Shown here in pieces: positions 7,289 to 15,155 of a DNA stretch of 61,842 nt (positions are counted from its first letter, which is position 1; each line of letters starts with the position of its first letter). Origin of the DNA: a virus; the IMG/VR virus record IMGVR_UViG_3300008107_005855, positions 65,160-127,001 of that record; one strand, 5' to 3'. The notes under the pieces are model-generated. The model did not search any database and was not told where the DNA came from. It was given only the letters and a program-made list of their open reading frames with translations. Position numbers and translations under genes: made by a program.

Positions 7289-7537
7289 TTAACGTTGACG
7301 CAAACGTTCTGACGCAGACTGACAGTATATACACAATTCACAACCAGCAACAGCACGTTGACGCTCGATTGGAATGTCTTCGCCGCACTCGACACAATGA
7401 CTCAGACTTGGTCCAGTCTTTAAGACACTTCTAATAGCCGCAACTGCCCGATCTGTGAAAATTTGTGCGGCCAGTTGTGCTTGTTCTGCTTCTTCAGACG
7501 TTTCACGTTGAATATTTACAATAGTATTTTCCATCAT
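7289..7537 (-). CDS. TraR/DksA-type C4 zinc-finger protein
   Basis: 82 residues. Cysteines C48-x2-C51-x17-C69-x2-C72 reproduce the DksA/TraR zinc-finger spacing. TraR is a short (~73 aa) phage/plasmid homologue of DksA that binds RNA polymerase through the secondary channel and mimics DksA-ppGpp. Likely role: reprogramming host transcription. Overlaps the stop/start of the preceding gene by 4 nt. Confidence 0.8.
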   Translation of the reverse strand: MMENTIVNIQRETSEEAEQAQLAAQIFTDRAVAAIRSVLKTGPSLSHCVECGEDIPIERQRAVAGCELCIYCQSASERLRQR

Positions 7538-8133
7538 TTATTTACTCCAAAAAAGCTAAAATGTTTGCCTAAGTCCCATTCGTGCGGGTTAGTAATAGCT
7601 TGTCCGTTGAATGTTTCGTATTGAGCAGTAAACACCCCAGTGTATCTATCAAAGAAGTGCCAATAGCTAGGTGTTTTGTTATTAAATCCACTCTTGCTTA
7701 ACTGTGCATCATTTTCTTTGCTAATCAAACAAGTAGGAGGATTCATTGCTTGTTCAATGCTAATACGATCTTGTATTAACAAATCTCTAATACGACTTTG
7801 CGGGATCATGTGTTCAAAAATACAATTATCAACATCAACATCAACTTGTCGATAATGAGAACCGATGCTGCCTTCGATACAATAACCATGGCCACGACGC
7901 AACAACAAGTCAATCATGTCACGAATCAATCTAGCACGTTGATCAAGTGTGGTTAGATTGCGATACATTTCAACATAGCGTTTAACTTCAGAAGCAATAA
8001 ACTCTTTGGTAATGCGATATGCATCTTCGTTTCGTTCTACCATTACTTGGCGATAGTTGATTTCTTCAAACCCTTCAACCGCCTCCTTTAGCAGTCGAAG
8101 AGCCTGTTCAATTTTTTGTTCAGGTATACTCAT
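7534..8133 (-). CDS. hypothetical protein, possible HNH-like nuclease fold
   Basis: 199 residues. A segment CIFEHMIPQSRIRD (about 120-133) followed ~20 residues later by PTCLISKENDAQLSKSG resembles the H...Asn pattern of HNH nucleases, but without a clear second histidine or zinc cysteines. Directly coupled (1-nt stop/start overlap) to the DGQHR protein. The nuclease call is speculative; otherwise unrecognised. Confidence 0.6.
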   Translation of the reverse strand: MSIPEQKIEQALRLLKEAVEGFEEINYRQVMVERNEDAYRITKEFIASEVKRYVEMYRNLTTLDQRARLIRDMIDLLLRRGHGYCIEGSIGSHYRQVDVDVDNCIFEHMIPQSRIRDLLIQDRISIEQAMNPPTCLISKENDAQLSKSGFNNKTPSYWHFFDRYTGVFTAQYETFNGQAITNPHEWDLGKHFSFFGVNK

Positions 8134-9251
8134 TAAGCAACTCCTTGCGAGATTACTACAGGTGCCTTATACAAATTTGCATGATTTGGAATTAATGCCG
8201 CATCAACCCATAGTCCTTTTTCCAACTCAAAGTCAGCACCGTCGCTGGGAATAGGCAAGGCACCACCGTTGAGTTTATAAACTTCACGCATGAACTTGAA
8301 CATGCCTTCGGGTACGTTCCAGGTGTTGGATCTACTGATCCATTTAGCATGACGGCTTGCCGACGTTTCAACATGTTCGCTGTTGGCAAAACTCTGTGCT
8401 ACACCCTTACAAACCTGTAGCATCCAGTCTCGGGGCATTTTCTTGCCCAAGCTGTTAACAACAGTATTCATATGATACAGACCAATGTAGATACCGTTTT
8501 GGATTTTGGACTGTTTGGGCCAAGTCTTGACGATAGCTTCAAGAATCTGTCCTGCTACTTTACCAGTTTTGTCTGCACCCATGGGCTTGTAAGCATAGTC
8601 AAAGTGACTCATGTAAAAGTCTTGACGTTCTGCAACCGGGATGATTTCTGGCTTTTCAACAAAGTCGATCTTGAGTCGGTTAAACTGCTCTTGCAGATTG
8701 TAGGCTGGAATAGTTTCCTCGTCATACACACCAAGGCTGTAAAGACGAATGTTGTTGCGGTGGAAGTCTGGCCTGCCAATTTTCTTTACCACACTGTTGC
8801 TGGTTCGGAAAGCATAGCTTGGGAATTTGGGATCTTCATCGACTACTACAGTAACATAAATTTCTTCAAAGCCAAGGATAGCCAGGGTCACACAACGGTG
8901 CTGGGCATCGTACACAAACAGTCGTTTGAATTTGTAAATGTGTTTGGCGGTATCAATCAGTTCTACCAAGTCTAGATAGGTATTACAAGCCGCCGGCTGA
9001 CAGATGCGGTTGTCCCACTTGGCTAACAGTGCCAAAATTGTTTTGATGATTACGTCTCGTTGTACTTCGTAGTCAATCCAGATGATTGATGTTGATACTC
9101 GTATGCCGCCCAGTGGGAATCGATATCCCGAGTTAAAAACACGGCTTCGTAGTTGTGCAAGTTGTTGGTCAGTGACGCCGTGTTCGTCCTTCAATTTCTG
9201 AAGAATTTCTACAGCAACATCCGACAGTGAGCGCGAAATTCGCTTTATCAT
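8133..9251 (-). CDS. DGQHR/ParB-like domain protein (DndB/DpdB-like candidate)
   Basis: 372 residues. The core motif DAQHR (D115-R119) in the context LFVYDAQHRCVTLAILGFE matches the DGQHR signature of the ParB/DndB superfamily, with the usual upstream VQRD motif at about 63-66. DndB regulates phosphorothioation and, as I recall, DpdB of bacterial 7-deazaguanine-DNA islands is a distant DndB-like partner of DpdA. Since this phage also encodes a DpdA-like enzyme, a DpdB-like role is possible (inference). Transcribed from a perfect-consensus promoter. Confidence 0.7.
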   Translation of the reverse strand: MIKRISRSLSDVAVEILQKLKDEHGVTDQQLAQLRSRVFNSGYRFPLGGIRVSTSIIWIDYEVQRDVIIKTILALLAKWDNRICQPAACNTYLDLVELIDTAKHIYKFKRLFVYDAQHRCVTLAILGFEEIYVTVVVDEDPKFPSYAFRTSNSVVKKIGRPDFHRNNIRLYSLGVYDEETIPAYNLQEQFNRLKIDFVEKPEIIPVAERQDFYMSHFDYAYKPMGADKTGKVAGQILEAIVKTWPKQSKIQNGIYIGLYHMNTVVNSLGKKMPRDWMLQVCKGVAQSFANSEHVETSASRHAKWISRSNTWNVPEGMFKFMREVYKLNGGALPIPSDGADFELEKGLWVDAALIPNHANLYKAPVVISQGVA

Positions 9252-9299
9252 TTGTTTCTCCTAGAGTTAAAAATAATGTAGATTTTTGCCTACCACTGA

Positions 9300-9328
9300 A
9301 TTATACAACAAAACAGAATATTTGTCAA
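9300..9328 (-). promoter_or_regulatory. perfect-consensus sigma-70 promoter for the DGQHR operon
   Basis: TTGACA, 17 bp, TATAAT on minus: 12/12 matches with optimal spacing. It lies 48 nt upstream of the ATG at 9251, whose leader carries AGGAG. Probably one of the strongest early promoters here. Confidence 0.9.
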
Positions 9329-9343
9329 TATAACTATTTTGTA

Positions 9344-9748
9344 TTAAGATTGTAAATTATCTAGATATTGTGCAAGATTGCCGGCATGTAGTAACAACAT
9401 TAACGCATCTTGCTCGCCGAGCAAGTAGATGGTACCGCGTTTTTGCGGAACTGCAAAATTGTTTTTGTTATAGTATTTTAAATGGTAAGGCTCTTCTATC
9501 AGTCTTTCTAACTGTAGAAGATGTTTGGAATTTATATCGTGTGATAGATTAACTTCGGTGAATTTTAAATTTGTAAACTTTGTAACAAACCCGTAACCGA
9601 GTTTGGTCAAACGCATACTATTTCGATTTAGTGGATTGACCCACCACAGATTTGAGAAATTTGGATACGAAGATTCAACAGTTGATCGAGCAGAGTTTAA
9701 GAATTTCTGCTGATATTCTGACTGTTTATCATGGGTAGATCTTGTCAC
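9344..9748 (-). CDS. hypothetical protein, 134 aa
   Basis: Not recognised. Basic, soluble, N-terminus MTRSTHDKQSEYQQ; ends LLLHAGNLAQYLDNLQS. Overlaps the 3' end of the next upstream gene by 20 nt. Just downstream of its stop begins the consensus promoter region of the DGQHR gene. Confidence 0.7.
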   Translation of the reverse strand: MTRSTHDKQSEYQQKFLNSARSTVESSYPNFSNLWWVNPLNRNSMRLTKLGYGFVTKFTNLKFTEVNLSHDINSKHLLQLERLIEEPYHLKYYNKNNFAVPQKRGTIYLLGEQDALMLLLHAGNLAQYLDNLQS

Positions 9749-10016
9749 CTTGTTTTAGCAAGACAACTGTGAATTTGTCTGACTTGAATAATGTGTTTAA
9801 TTTTTTTGCTAAATTAATAGCATGACCCGGATTGGAGAAACTGACTTTCTTGTATTTTGGGCCAGGATATGCAACCAGTATATTGTGAGATTTTAAATTA
9901 ATGGGTTGATTATCGTAAAACACCGCCCAGATACCTTCACTGCTAAGTACTTGGTCACTTTTATAGTTTTGTTTATTAACGTATTCTAATAGAACATTCG
10001 GTTTAGGTCTTGACAT
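9729..10016 (-). CDS. hypothetical protein, 95 aa
   Basis: Not recognised. Basic, with GIWAVFYDNQPINLKSHN and VSFSNPGHAINLAKKLN segments that give an alternating strand/helix pattern. Preceded by a late-type promoter (CATAAATA) and an AAGGAAA site, so probably late-expressed. Confidence 0.7.
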   Translation of the reverse strand: MSRPKPNVLLEYVNKQNYKSDQVLSSEGIWAVFYDNQPINLKSHNILVAYPGPKYKKVSFSNPGHAINLAKKLNTLFKSDKFTVVLLKQGDKIYP

Positions 10017-10036
10017 TTCAACGTTTCCTTATAATT

Positions 10037-10044
10037 TATTTATG
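10037..10044 (-). promoter_or_regulatory. late promoter, NATAAATA type
   Basis: CATAAATA on minus, 20 nt upstream of the ATG at 10016. The AAGGAAA ribosome site lies in the resulting leader. Confidence 0.55.
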
Positions 10045-10068
10045 ACAAAATATACGTAGTTTTTGAAA

Positions 10069-10554
10069 TTAGTCGGTGTTGAGTTCTCTGGCCCGCTCGG
10101 TGGCTTCTTCCTTGGTTTCAAATGGTCCAACAAATTCATAGCGTTGCAAAGTAATGAGCTTTGGGCAAAACGCTTTGGTCCAAACAGTACTAAATTTGAT
10201 CAAGTAATGTCCTGCACAGAAATAACTTTTACTCTTGGCTGTTTTAGTAAAAATGGGCAATTTTTTTCTTACATCATATAAAAGATTGTAAGGTTTAAAC
10301 GTCGACGAATATCCATACACATCGTAGATGTTTTGTTTAACTGGCGGCTTCTCTGTTTTCTTTTGTTTATCAAAAACAATATTATGTTTCTTCCCCAACA
10401 ACTTGACACTAGGAAAGTAACTGCGTTCTTGATCCTGTACGTAAACTACTCCCCCAGTTTCGTCAATGGTTTGAATAGTGGCAATTTTTTTGCCATGATT
10501 TTCTACAATCCAAAACTTATTTTTAACAATTGGTTTGGCTAACAGCGTCTCCAT
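10069..10554 (-). CDS. hypothetical phage protein, 161 aa
   Basis: Not assigned. Contains NKFWIVENHGKKIATI near residue 12 and a C-terminal GPFETKEEATERARELN helix of the type seen in small phage proteins with a strand-strand-helix unit. Similar in style to the neighbour at 9729-10016, so the two may be distant relatives. AAAGGAA precedes the ATG. Confidence 0.7.
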   Translation of the reverse strand: METLLAKPIVKNKFWIVENHGKKIATIQTIDETGGVVYVQDQERSYFPSVKLLGKKHNIVFDKQKKTEKPPVKQNIYDVYGYSSTFKPYNLLYDVRKKLPIFTKTAKSKSYFCAGHYLIKFSTVWTKAFCPKLITLQRYEFVGPFETKEEATERARELNTD

Positions 10555-10589
10555 ATAATTCCTTTAGTGAAAATGTTCCGGGTAATACA

Positions 10590-10901
10590 TCATTTGCTTT
10601 GCTCAAACTCATCAATTATTTTTTGTAGTTCAGCTTCGGCATCCCAATTTTCATCAACCTCGATATCGTCTTTGCTATCGATCTCCATATCAAATTCATT
10701 AAGAATTTCTAAGGCTAATGCTTCTAGTGTGGCCGCAGTCCAGTTTTCTTTTTGTTCGTATGCTACAACAATTTCGCGCTCAATAAAATGCATAACATGT
10801 TTGATAATTTCTTCGCCAAATTTTTGTTGTAAGTTGGAATTGACTGTAGGGTAATGCGACCCACCGGCTAGCAAACTAAACTCTTTAAATTTTTCATTCA
10901 T
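10590..10901 (-). CDS. hypothetical protein, 103 aa
   Basis: Not recognised. I place the start at 10901 (MNEKFKEFSLLAGGSHY), which has an AAGGAA site; an upstream in-frame ATG at 10961 lies inside the exonuclease gene and lacks one. Strongly acidic C-terminal half (DMEIDSKDDIEVDENWD). Immediately follows the exonuclease gene. Confidence 0.7.
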   Translation of the reverse strand: MNEKFKEFSLLAGGSHYPTVNSNLQQKFGEEIIKHVMHFIEREIVVAYEQKENWTAATLEALALEILNEFDMEIDSKDDIEVDENWDAEAELQKIIDEFEQSK

Positions 10902-10902
10902 G

Positions 10903-11895
10903 TTAATTTCCTTGGTAAGGAGCAACCAACAACTCCACATAATTCTGTGCTTGGTCACCAATTCGGCTTAGCTCAAATTTTCCACAAAACTTTAAAAATT
11001 TTGTACCAACTTGCGGCACGTTCTTGGCTATAGAATTTGCTTTTATAGTACTGATTATTTTTTCTTTAATATCGTCGGGCTGGGCAGTCAGATCCACTAG
11101 GATCCTGTTTCTTTCGTAGTCATCTAATACTCTGTGTTCTACATCATTGTGGTCTACCCATCTTTGTAGCATGAGATTGTTCCACGCAAAACCTTTTTTG
11201 TTCATGTCCTCGAAGGCTTCGGCAAGACCAACTTTGTTTTTAGAACCTTTGGTACGCACACCTGGATAGGCCGAGAACACATTGTCTGATGTATCGCCAC
11301 GCATACATTTTTCAAAAAGAATCCACTTAGGATCGGGAATTCTTTTTGCCTCTTTAGTTTTTTTATCAACAACCGGTTTGCCTTTTTTATCAAAGATACC
11401 TTCTAGGGTATGCAACTCATCGGCAATGCCATTATATTGTTTGACATTGGGAGCCAGCAACTGATAGAAGTCTGTGTCCGAACTTACAATAACGTGTTCA
11501 TCGTTAGGGTGACTTTGTATCCATCCTGCCACCAAGTCATCTGCCTCGAGGTTTTCGTGCCTGAGAACAGTACAATTTGTTTTGTCTTGCAGAAACGTTT
11601 TGAGCTCATCAAAAGTTTCCCAAAAGAGCTTGTCTTCTTCTGCTTCAGTTTCTGTAAGGGCGGCACGTGCGACTGCACGGTTCTTCTTGTACGGTTCATA
11701 AAAGTCCTTGCGCCAGCTTCGACCTTCTAAGCACCAAACCACATGGTCGGCTTTCTGATCTCGCCAGGCTTTGTTAACACTACCCAAGGTCACGTGGATA
11801 GCAAAACCCAACTTGTCCCACGTATCGCTTTGACGGTGGGCACTGTGACGGGCACGGAAGAATGTGTTAGCTGTGTCTACAATTAGATATCTCAT
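10903..11895 (-). CDS. 5'-3' exonuclease / T4 RNase H-like flap nuclease
   Basis: 330 residues. Acidic active-site motifs of the FEN/5'-exonuclease family are in order: VDTANTFFRA at the N-terminus, LEADDL near 117, SSDTDFYQLL near 138 and RGDTSDNV near 202. T4 RNase H removes RNA primers from Okazaki fragments with gp45/gp32; this protein likely does the same. No Shine-Dalgarno site is visible, and its promoter would start the mRNA at about the ATG. Confidence 0.88.
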   Translation of the reverse strand: MRYLIVDTANTFFRARHSAHRQSDTWDKLGFAIHVTLGSVNKAWRDQKADHVVWCLEGRSWRKDFYEPYKKNRAVARAALTETEAEEDKLFWETFDELKTFLQDKTNCTVLRHENLEADDLVAGWIQSHPNDEHVIVSSDTDFYQLLAPNVKQYNGIADELHTLEGIFDKKGKPVVDKKTKEAKRIPDPKWILFEKCMRGDTSDNVFSAYPGVRTKGSKNKVGLAEAFEDMNKKGFAWNNLMLQRWVDHNDVEHRVLDDYERNRILVDLTAQPDDIKEKIISTIKANSIAKNVPQVGTKFLKFCGKFELSRIGDQAQNYVELLVAPYQGN

Positions 11896-11901
11896 GTGGT
11901 A

Positions 11902-11930
11902 ATAATAGCATATTATTTAGGTTTCGTCAA
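11902..11930 (-). promoter_or_regulatory. sigma-70 promoter giving a probable leaderless exonuclease mRNA
   Basis: TTGACG (5/6), 17 bp, TATTAT (5/6). The -10 ends 6 nt before the ATG at 11895, so initiation would fall at or next to the start codon. It overlaps the end of the upstream gene at 11913. Confidence 0.75.
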
Positions 11931-12632
11931 CTCATTATGCACAATTTGGCTATATAAGAATTTGGCCCAGGCCGCATGTGCATCGGCACCAAAATGGTAT
12001 GAGTCTGGGCGAACTGTTTTAAACCCATGTTGAATACACCATTGGTAATAGGTGCCGTTTGAACAGTAAGGATCAATGTAGCAGTTGTTCCAGTCAAATT
12101 TTTTGTCTATGTGCAATTCGTCAAAATGACTGTAGGTATTGAAAAACAAATGTCGAATACCTTTGCGTGTCAGGTCCAAATGAAATTTGTAAATTGTATT
12201 ATGTGACTGACGCATTTCTGTAGGCCAATCGATTTCGCTAATGTATTTTGGGTATGCATCCTTGAGCCATGCAGGCCAATCCTCACCAACACCGCCGGCA
12301 TTTACTTGCCAAACTATTCCAGTTGCTGGATCAGAAAATTCAGCTCGTTCCCAAGTGCTCCATCCAATTACAATATAATCTGGTTTTTGCTCACCGGTTA
12401 TGTAATCCCATGTAGTTCGAATAACTCTTTGATTACTGCTAGCCGACTCGGCATCACAGTACAATACAGCATTCATCATATTGGCCAATTCACATCCGTA
12501 ACTTACTCGCTCGTTGTCGGGGTGTGGTTGCCTGCCCAAGGCCCAGTACAGTGGATCGTCTTCGGCAAAGGCGTAGGAGTTTACTGCCTCTGCGCCAGCA
12601 CTGTGACTGTCACCATTTACATAAAGAATCAC
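11913..12632 (-). CDS. SGNH/GDSL-like hydrolase family protein
   Basis: 239 residues. An N-terminal GDSHSAG motif (residues 6-12) and a C-terminal DSYHFGADAH block resemble the block I serine and block V Asp-x-x-His of SGNH hydrolases. Central blocks are less clear. Such phage proteins could deacetylate surface sugars, but no substrate is visible. Overlaps the preceding gene by 4 nt. Confidence 0.65.
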   Translation of the reverse strand: MILYVNGDSHSAGAEAVNSYAFAEDDPLYWALGRQPHPDNERVSYGCELANMMNAVLYCDAESASSNQRVIRTTWDYITGEQKPDYIVIGWSTWERAEFSDPATGIVWQVNAGGVGEDWPAWLKDAYPKYISEIDWPTEMRQSHNTIYKFHLDLTRKGIRHLFFNTYSHFDELHIDKKFDWNNCYIDPYCSNGTYYQWCIQHGFKTVRPDSYHFGADAHAAWAKFLYSQIVHNELTKPK

Positions 12633-13048
12633 GATACTTCACTACGTCCGTCGCCTAAGTCTTTGCGGTCAACAATGCGTGGTCTAGCTTCCATTGGTTG
12701 GTTACTTTCCCATTGTTCAAAGTTTTCTAAAACTACATTGCGGCACACATCCTGAAACCAACGATCAACAATGTCAACATCTGTTTTGCCTTTGTAACCG
12801 GCTTTTACTAATCGAGCTACAAAAATTTCATTCCAATCTAATTCAAATGCACCATTGCCAATGTTGTCGGGGTCCACTTCAACAGATAATACATTGACCC
12901 AAGGCTCTCCGTTTTCAGTGGCCAATTCCTTTGGAGATTTTTTCTTTGATGTTTTTGGTTTAGTATTTTCTACTGGTGCCGACTGCTCTGGCATTGCAGG
13001 AGCGGCCACTTCTGGTTTTTTGCCAAACAGTTTATCTAATAGATTCAT
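12629..13048 (-). CDS. hypothetical protein, 139 aa
   Basis: Not recognised. Start chosen at the ATG overlapping the queE stop (TAATG), giving MNLLDKLFGKKPE; a GTG 12 nt upstream is less likely. An N-terminal amphipathic segment, a Pro/Ala/Lys-rich linker (residues ~12-45), then a ~95-residue domain with NIGNGAFELDWNEIFV and a Trp-rich helix. The linker-plus-domain layout resembles small phage virion or adaptor proteins. Confidence 0.7.
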   Translation of the reverse strand: MNLLDKLFGKKPEVAAPAMPEQSAPVENTKPKTSKKKSPKELATENGEPWVNVLSVEVDPDNIGNGAFELDWNEIFVARLVKAGYKGKTDVDIVDRWFQDVCRNVVLENFEQWESNQPMEARPRIVDRKDLGDGRSEVS

Positions 13049-13920
13049 TAGGTACCCCACTCGTTCTTGAACAACGGCACTTGCAATCTGTCGCTGTAGC
13101 GTAAACCATGTCGCATAGCTAGGTCTGCCACTGTGCGATTGTTCAGCGCATACACACTCTCTACTCCGCCCACAGGCATCAGATAAACATGTCCTCGGAA
13201 TCCTGCTTTGCGGAATTCAACAGTGGCAGTAACAGCATCATCAAAATCATCTTCGGTGGCAATAACAAACTTCAAGTATGCTGTGCCAACTTGTTCGTAC
13301 TCGCGAACAATCTCAGGACAGATAGCATCTTCCCACTTCTCGCCACTGCAAGGAAGTTTAGCACTTACTGAGAATGTAATTTCTCGAATTGGTCCACCAT
13401 TGTGCCATGTTCTTGTTTGCCAGGTTTTCAAATACTCTTTAAATTCCGGAGTTAACTTTTGAGTACCATTGGTTTCAAATGTGATCTCTGTCAAGCCCGC
13501 CATCTTGGGATGATCCAACAAGTCTGGATAAGCACGTTGCCAACCCAGCAATGGCTCGCCGCCTGTGATAACCAAGTGTTCATCTTTCCATTCATTGTAA
13601 GGAATAATTTCCATAATGCGATCTACGATGGCATCTGTGGTCAGCATCGGACTAAGTTCTTTAAAGTCAGGATGCCAGCTAGCATAGCTGTCACAGCCTG
13701 TACTGACCAGTGGCAAGTCTTCGTATTTCTCAAATGCTTTAATCATTGTATGCGTGGCCGCAATGTCTGTGGCCTCGTGACTTACCTGGCCACGTGGCAT
13801 GCCAAAGCCCTCGCATTTAAAGTTACATCCAAATGTGCGTAGAAATACACTAGGCACACCCATGTAGCGGCCTTCTCCTTGAATACTGTAAAACAGTTCT
13901 GCTATTTTAATTTTGCTCAT
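13048..13920 (-). CDS. queE: 7-carboxy-7-deazaguanine synthase (radical SAM)
   Basis: 290 residues. Converts 6-carboxy-tetrahydropterin to 7-carboxy-7-deazaguanine (CDG), the third step of preQ0 synthesis. Visible: N-terminal FYSIQGEG signature, SAM-cluster cysteines C32 and C36, GGEP motif at 120-123. The third cluster cysteine appears to be C76 (TGCDSY), so the motif is CX3C-X39-C, with a long insertion compared with CX3CX2C; some QueE proteins, including phage ones, are known to have expanded motifs. Works with FolE and the QueD-like protein of this window. Confidence 0.88.
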   Translation of the reverse strand: MSKIKIAELFYSIQGEGRYMGVPSVFLRTFGCNFKCEGFGMPRGQVSHEATDIAATHTMIKAFEKYEDLPLVSTGCDSYASWHPDFKELSPMLTTDAIVDRIMEIIPYNEWKDEHLVITGGEPLLGWQRAYPDLLDHPKMAGLTEITFETNGTQKLTPEFKEYLKTWQTRTWHNGGPIREITFSVSAKLPCSGEKWEDAICPEIVREYEQVGTAYLKFVIATEDDFDDAVTATVEFRKAGFRGHVYLMPVGGVESVYALNNRTVADLAMRHGLRYSDRLQVPLFKNEWGT

Positions 13921-14200
13921 TTAAGTCTTCTTTAAAAATATTTGACCATTGTTTTAGTTTGGCAATTTTGTTGTCTGCGGCAATACTAATCTGTTCGCTA
14001 CCTACTAGATTGAACTTGATGCACAAATCAATCATTGCCTGCAAGTCCCCTAGCTCTTCTGCCAGGTGGTCTCTATTTGTTTTAGGTTTGCCCGGCTTAA
14101 AGTTATCTAATCCAAAGCGATAACATTTAGAGATAGCCTGTGTTACTTCTGCACATTCCTCTTGTGTAATGAGCAAGATTTCATTTTCTTTTGAGTTCAT
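13907..14200 (-). CDS. MazG-like nucleotide pyrophosphohydrolase
   Basis: 97 residues from the ATG at 14200, which has a GGAAC site; an upstream in-frame start at 14230 overlaps the previous gene. Motifs EECAEVTQAISK and EELGDLQAMIDL match the acidic metal-binding helices (ExxE...ExxD) of the MazG/all-alpha NTPase fold. MazG proteins hydrolyse (d)NTPs and are thought to affect nucleotide pools in phage infection. Overlaps queE by 14 nt. Confidence 0.82.
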   Translation of the reverse strand: MNSKENEILLITQEECAEVTQAISKCYRFGLDNFKPGKPKTNRDHLAEELGDLQAMIDLCIKFNLVGSEQISIAADNKIAKLKQWSNIFKEDLNEQN

Positions 14201-14201
14201 A

Positions 14202-14396
14202 TTAGTTCCAATGACGTATTGTGTTTGCAATAATAAAAAAGCAGGTCACAACATGTATTATAACCCAGAACGTTTTAAAGAACAAGGCTATTCGGGCTTC
14301 TCGGCGTGTGAGAATTGGCACGTCGGGTCGGTCATCGTCGGTATTACCCATTAGATGACCGGTTGCTCTAGCCCAGATTTTTTCCAAGCTGTTCAT
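14202..14396 (-). CDS. small membrane protein, 64 aa
   Basis: Starts MNSLEKIWARATGHLMG, then DDRPDVPILTRREAR and one C-terminal membrane segment (FWVIIHVVTCFFIIANTI). I recognise this architecture from small membrane proteins of T4-like cyanophages; function unknown. The open frame extends upstream to 14450 but this start follows the usual family N-terminus. Ends 1 nt before the MazG start. Confidence 0.72.
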   Translation of the reverse strand: MNSLEKIWARATGHLMGNTDDDRPDVPILTRREARIALFFKTFWVIIHVVTCFFIIANTIRHWN

Positions 14397-14580
14397 GTTT
14401 CTGTTTTTCGGGTGTGTTAATGTGTGTAGGATTAGGCTTTGTATGAGCAATTCCGTATTGCTGATGCATCCATGCTACAAACTTCAACACTTCATCTTCT
14501 TGAAAATCGGTGTGAAGTCGTTGACTGTTGTAAACAGTGGCACTGAGTACAACTTTATCTAACCATTCTTTGTCTGTCAT
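14368..14580 (-). CDS. hypothetical protein, 70 aa
   Basis: Not recognised. MTDKEWLDKVV start, EDEVLKFVAWMHQQYGI in the middle, basic His/Lys-rich tail. Overlaps the queD stop by 4 nt (ATGA) at its start and the small membrane gene at its end, which fits an operon member between queD and queE. Confidence 0.65.
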   Translation of the reverse strand: MTDKEWLDKVVLSATVYNSQRLHTDFQEDEVLKFVAWMHQQYGIAHTKPNPTHINTPEKQKHEQLGKNLG

Positions 14581-15074
14581 GCAAACAAATCCTCATTCCA
14601 TTCACGGTGACCTTCACGGAAAGCCATGTTGCTCTGCGTTTCACGTACTTCTACACGATAGCACCACAAACGTGCGGCTTCGCCTGGTCCCCACATCTCA
14701 GGAATGTATACGCCATTCACATACTTGTACAGCATGTCAGACAGTCCCTCACAGCCTAGTTTTGGTAACACAACTATCTTGGCCATGTTACGTTCTTGTA
14801 ACAGTTTAAATGTTTCCATTTCGGGATCATCTTGTGCTACAATAAGTGTATGGTCAAATTGATCTTCTAGTGTTCGCTTTAGTTCTTTTAGGCCACCGTA
14901 GTCGGCAGCCCAGTTGCGGACATCTAGGTCATTGGTACCAAAGAAAAACTTCATGCTAAATGAATAGCCATGAATTAAATTACAATGACTGTCTGCCCTC
15001 CACTGTCTATAGGCGCAGGGAAATGCGTCATGGTACTCTTTGGTACTTGTATATTTGTAAACTACTGGTGTCAT
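14577..15074 (-). CDS. queD: 6-carboxytetrahydropterin synthase-like protein (QueD/PTPS family)
   Basis: 165 residues. QueD converts 7,8-dihydroneopterin triphosphate to 6-carboxy-tetrahydropterin. Visible: SHCNLIHGYSF (residues 29-39), corresponding to the family's C-x3-HGH block, DYGGLKELKRTLEDQFDHTL, a CEGLS block, and a C-terminal VRETQSN with the substrate-binding Glu. The second His of HGH is Tyr here and the upstream AAH motif is CAY, so zinc ligation is non-canonical. Context with queE and folE supports the role. Leader carries a hairpin next to the SD. Confidence 0.8.
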   Translation of the reverse strand: MTPVVYKYTSTKEYHDAFPCAYRQWRADSHCNLIHGYSFSMKFFFGTNDLDVRNWAADYGGLKELKRTLEDQFDHTLIVAQDDPEMETFKLLQERNMAKIVVLPKLGCEGLSDMLYKYVNGVYIPEMWGPGEAARLWCYRVEVRETQSNMAFREGHREWNEDLFA

Positions 15075-15083
15075 GCTGTTTCT

Positions 15084-15106
15084 CCTATGTTAAATTTTAG
15101 CATAGG
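15084..15106 (-). promoter_or_regulatory. hairpin overlapping the queD ribosome site
   Basis: On minus, CCTATG pairs perfectly with CATAGG across an 11-nt A/T-rich loop. The second arm supplies the first bases of the AGGAG Shine-Dalgarno, 7 nt before the ATG at 15074. Possible translational control; it does not match the preQ1 riboswitch consensus I know. Confidence 0.45.
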
Positions 15107-15155
15107 CTGGCAGAGTTTGTATAGCGGGATGAAAGCCAAAGGCCGCTTGGAATAA

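Noticed and set aside
15084-15106. preQ1 riboswitch in front of queD
   Set aside because: The hairpin lacks the class I or II consensus loop and A-rich tail, so I list it only as a simple SD hairpin.
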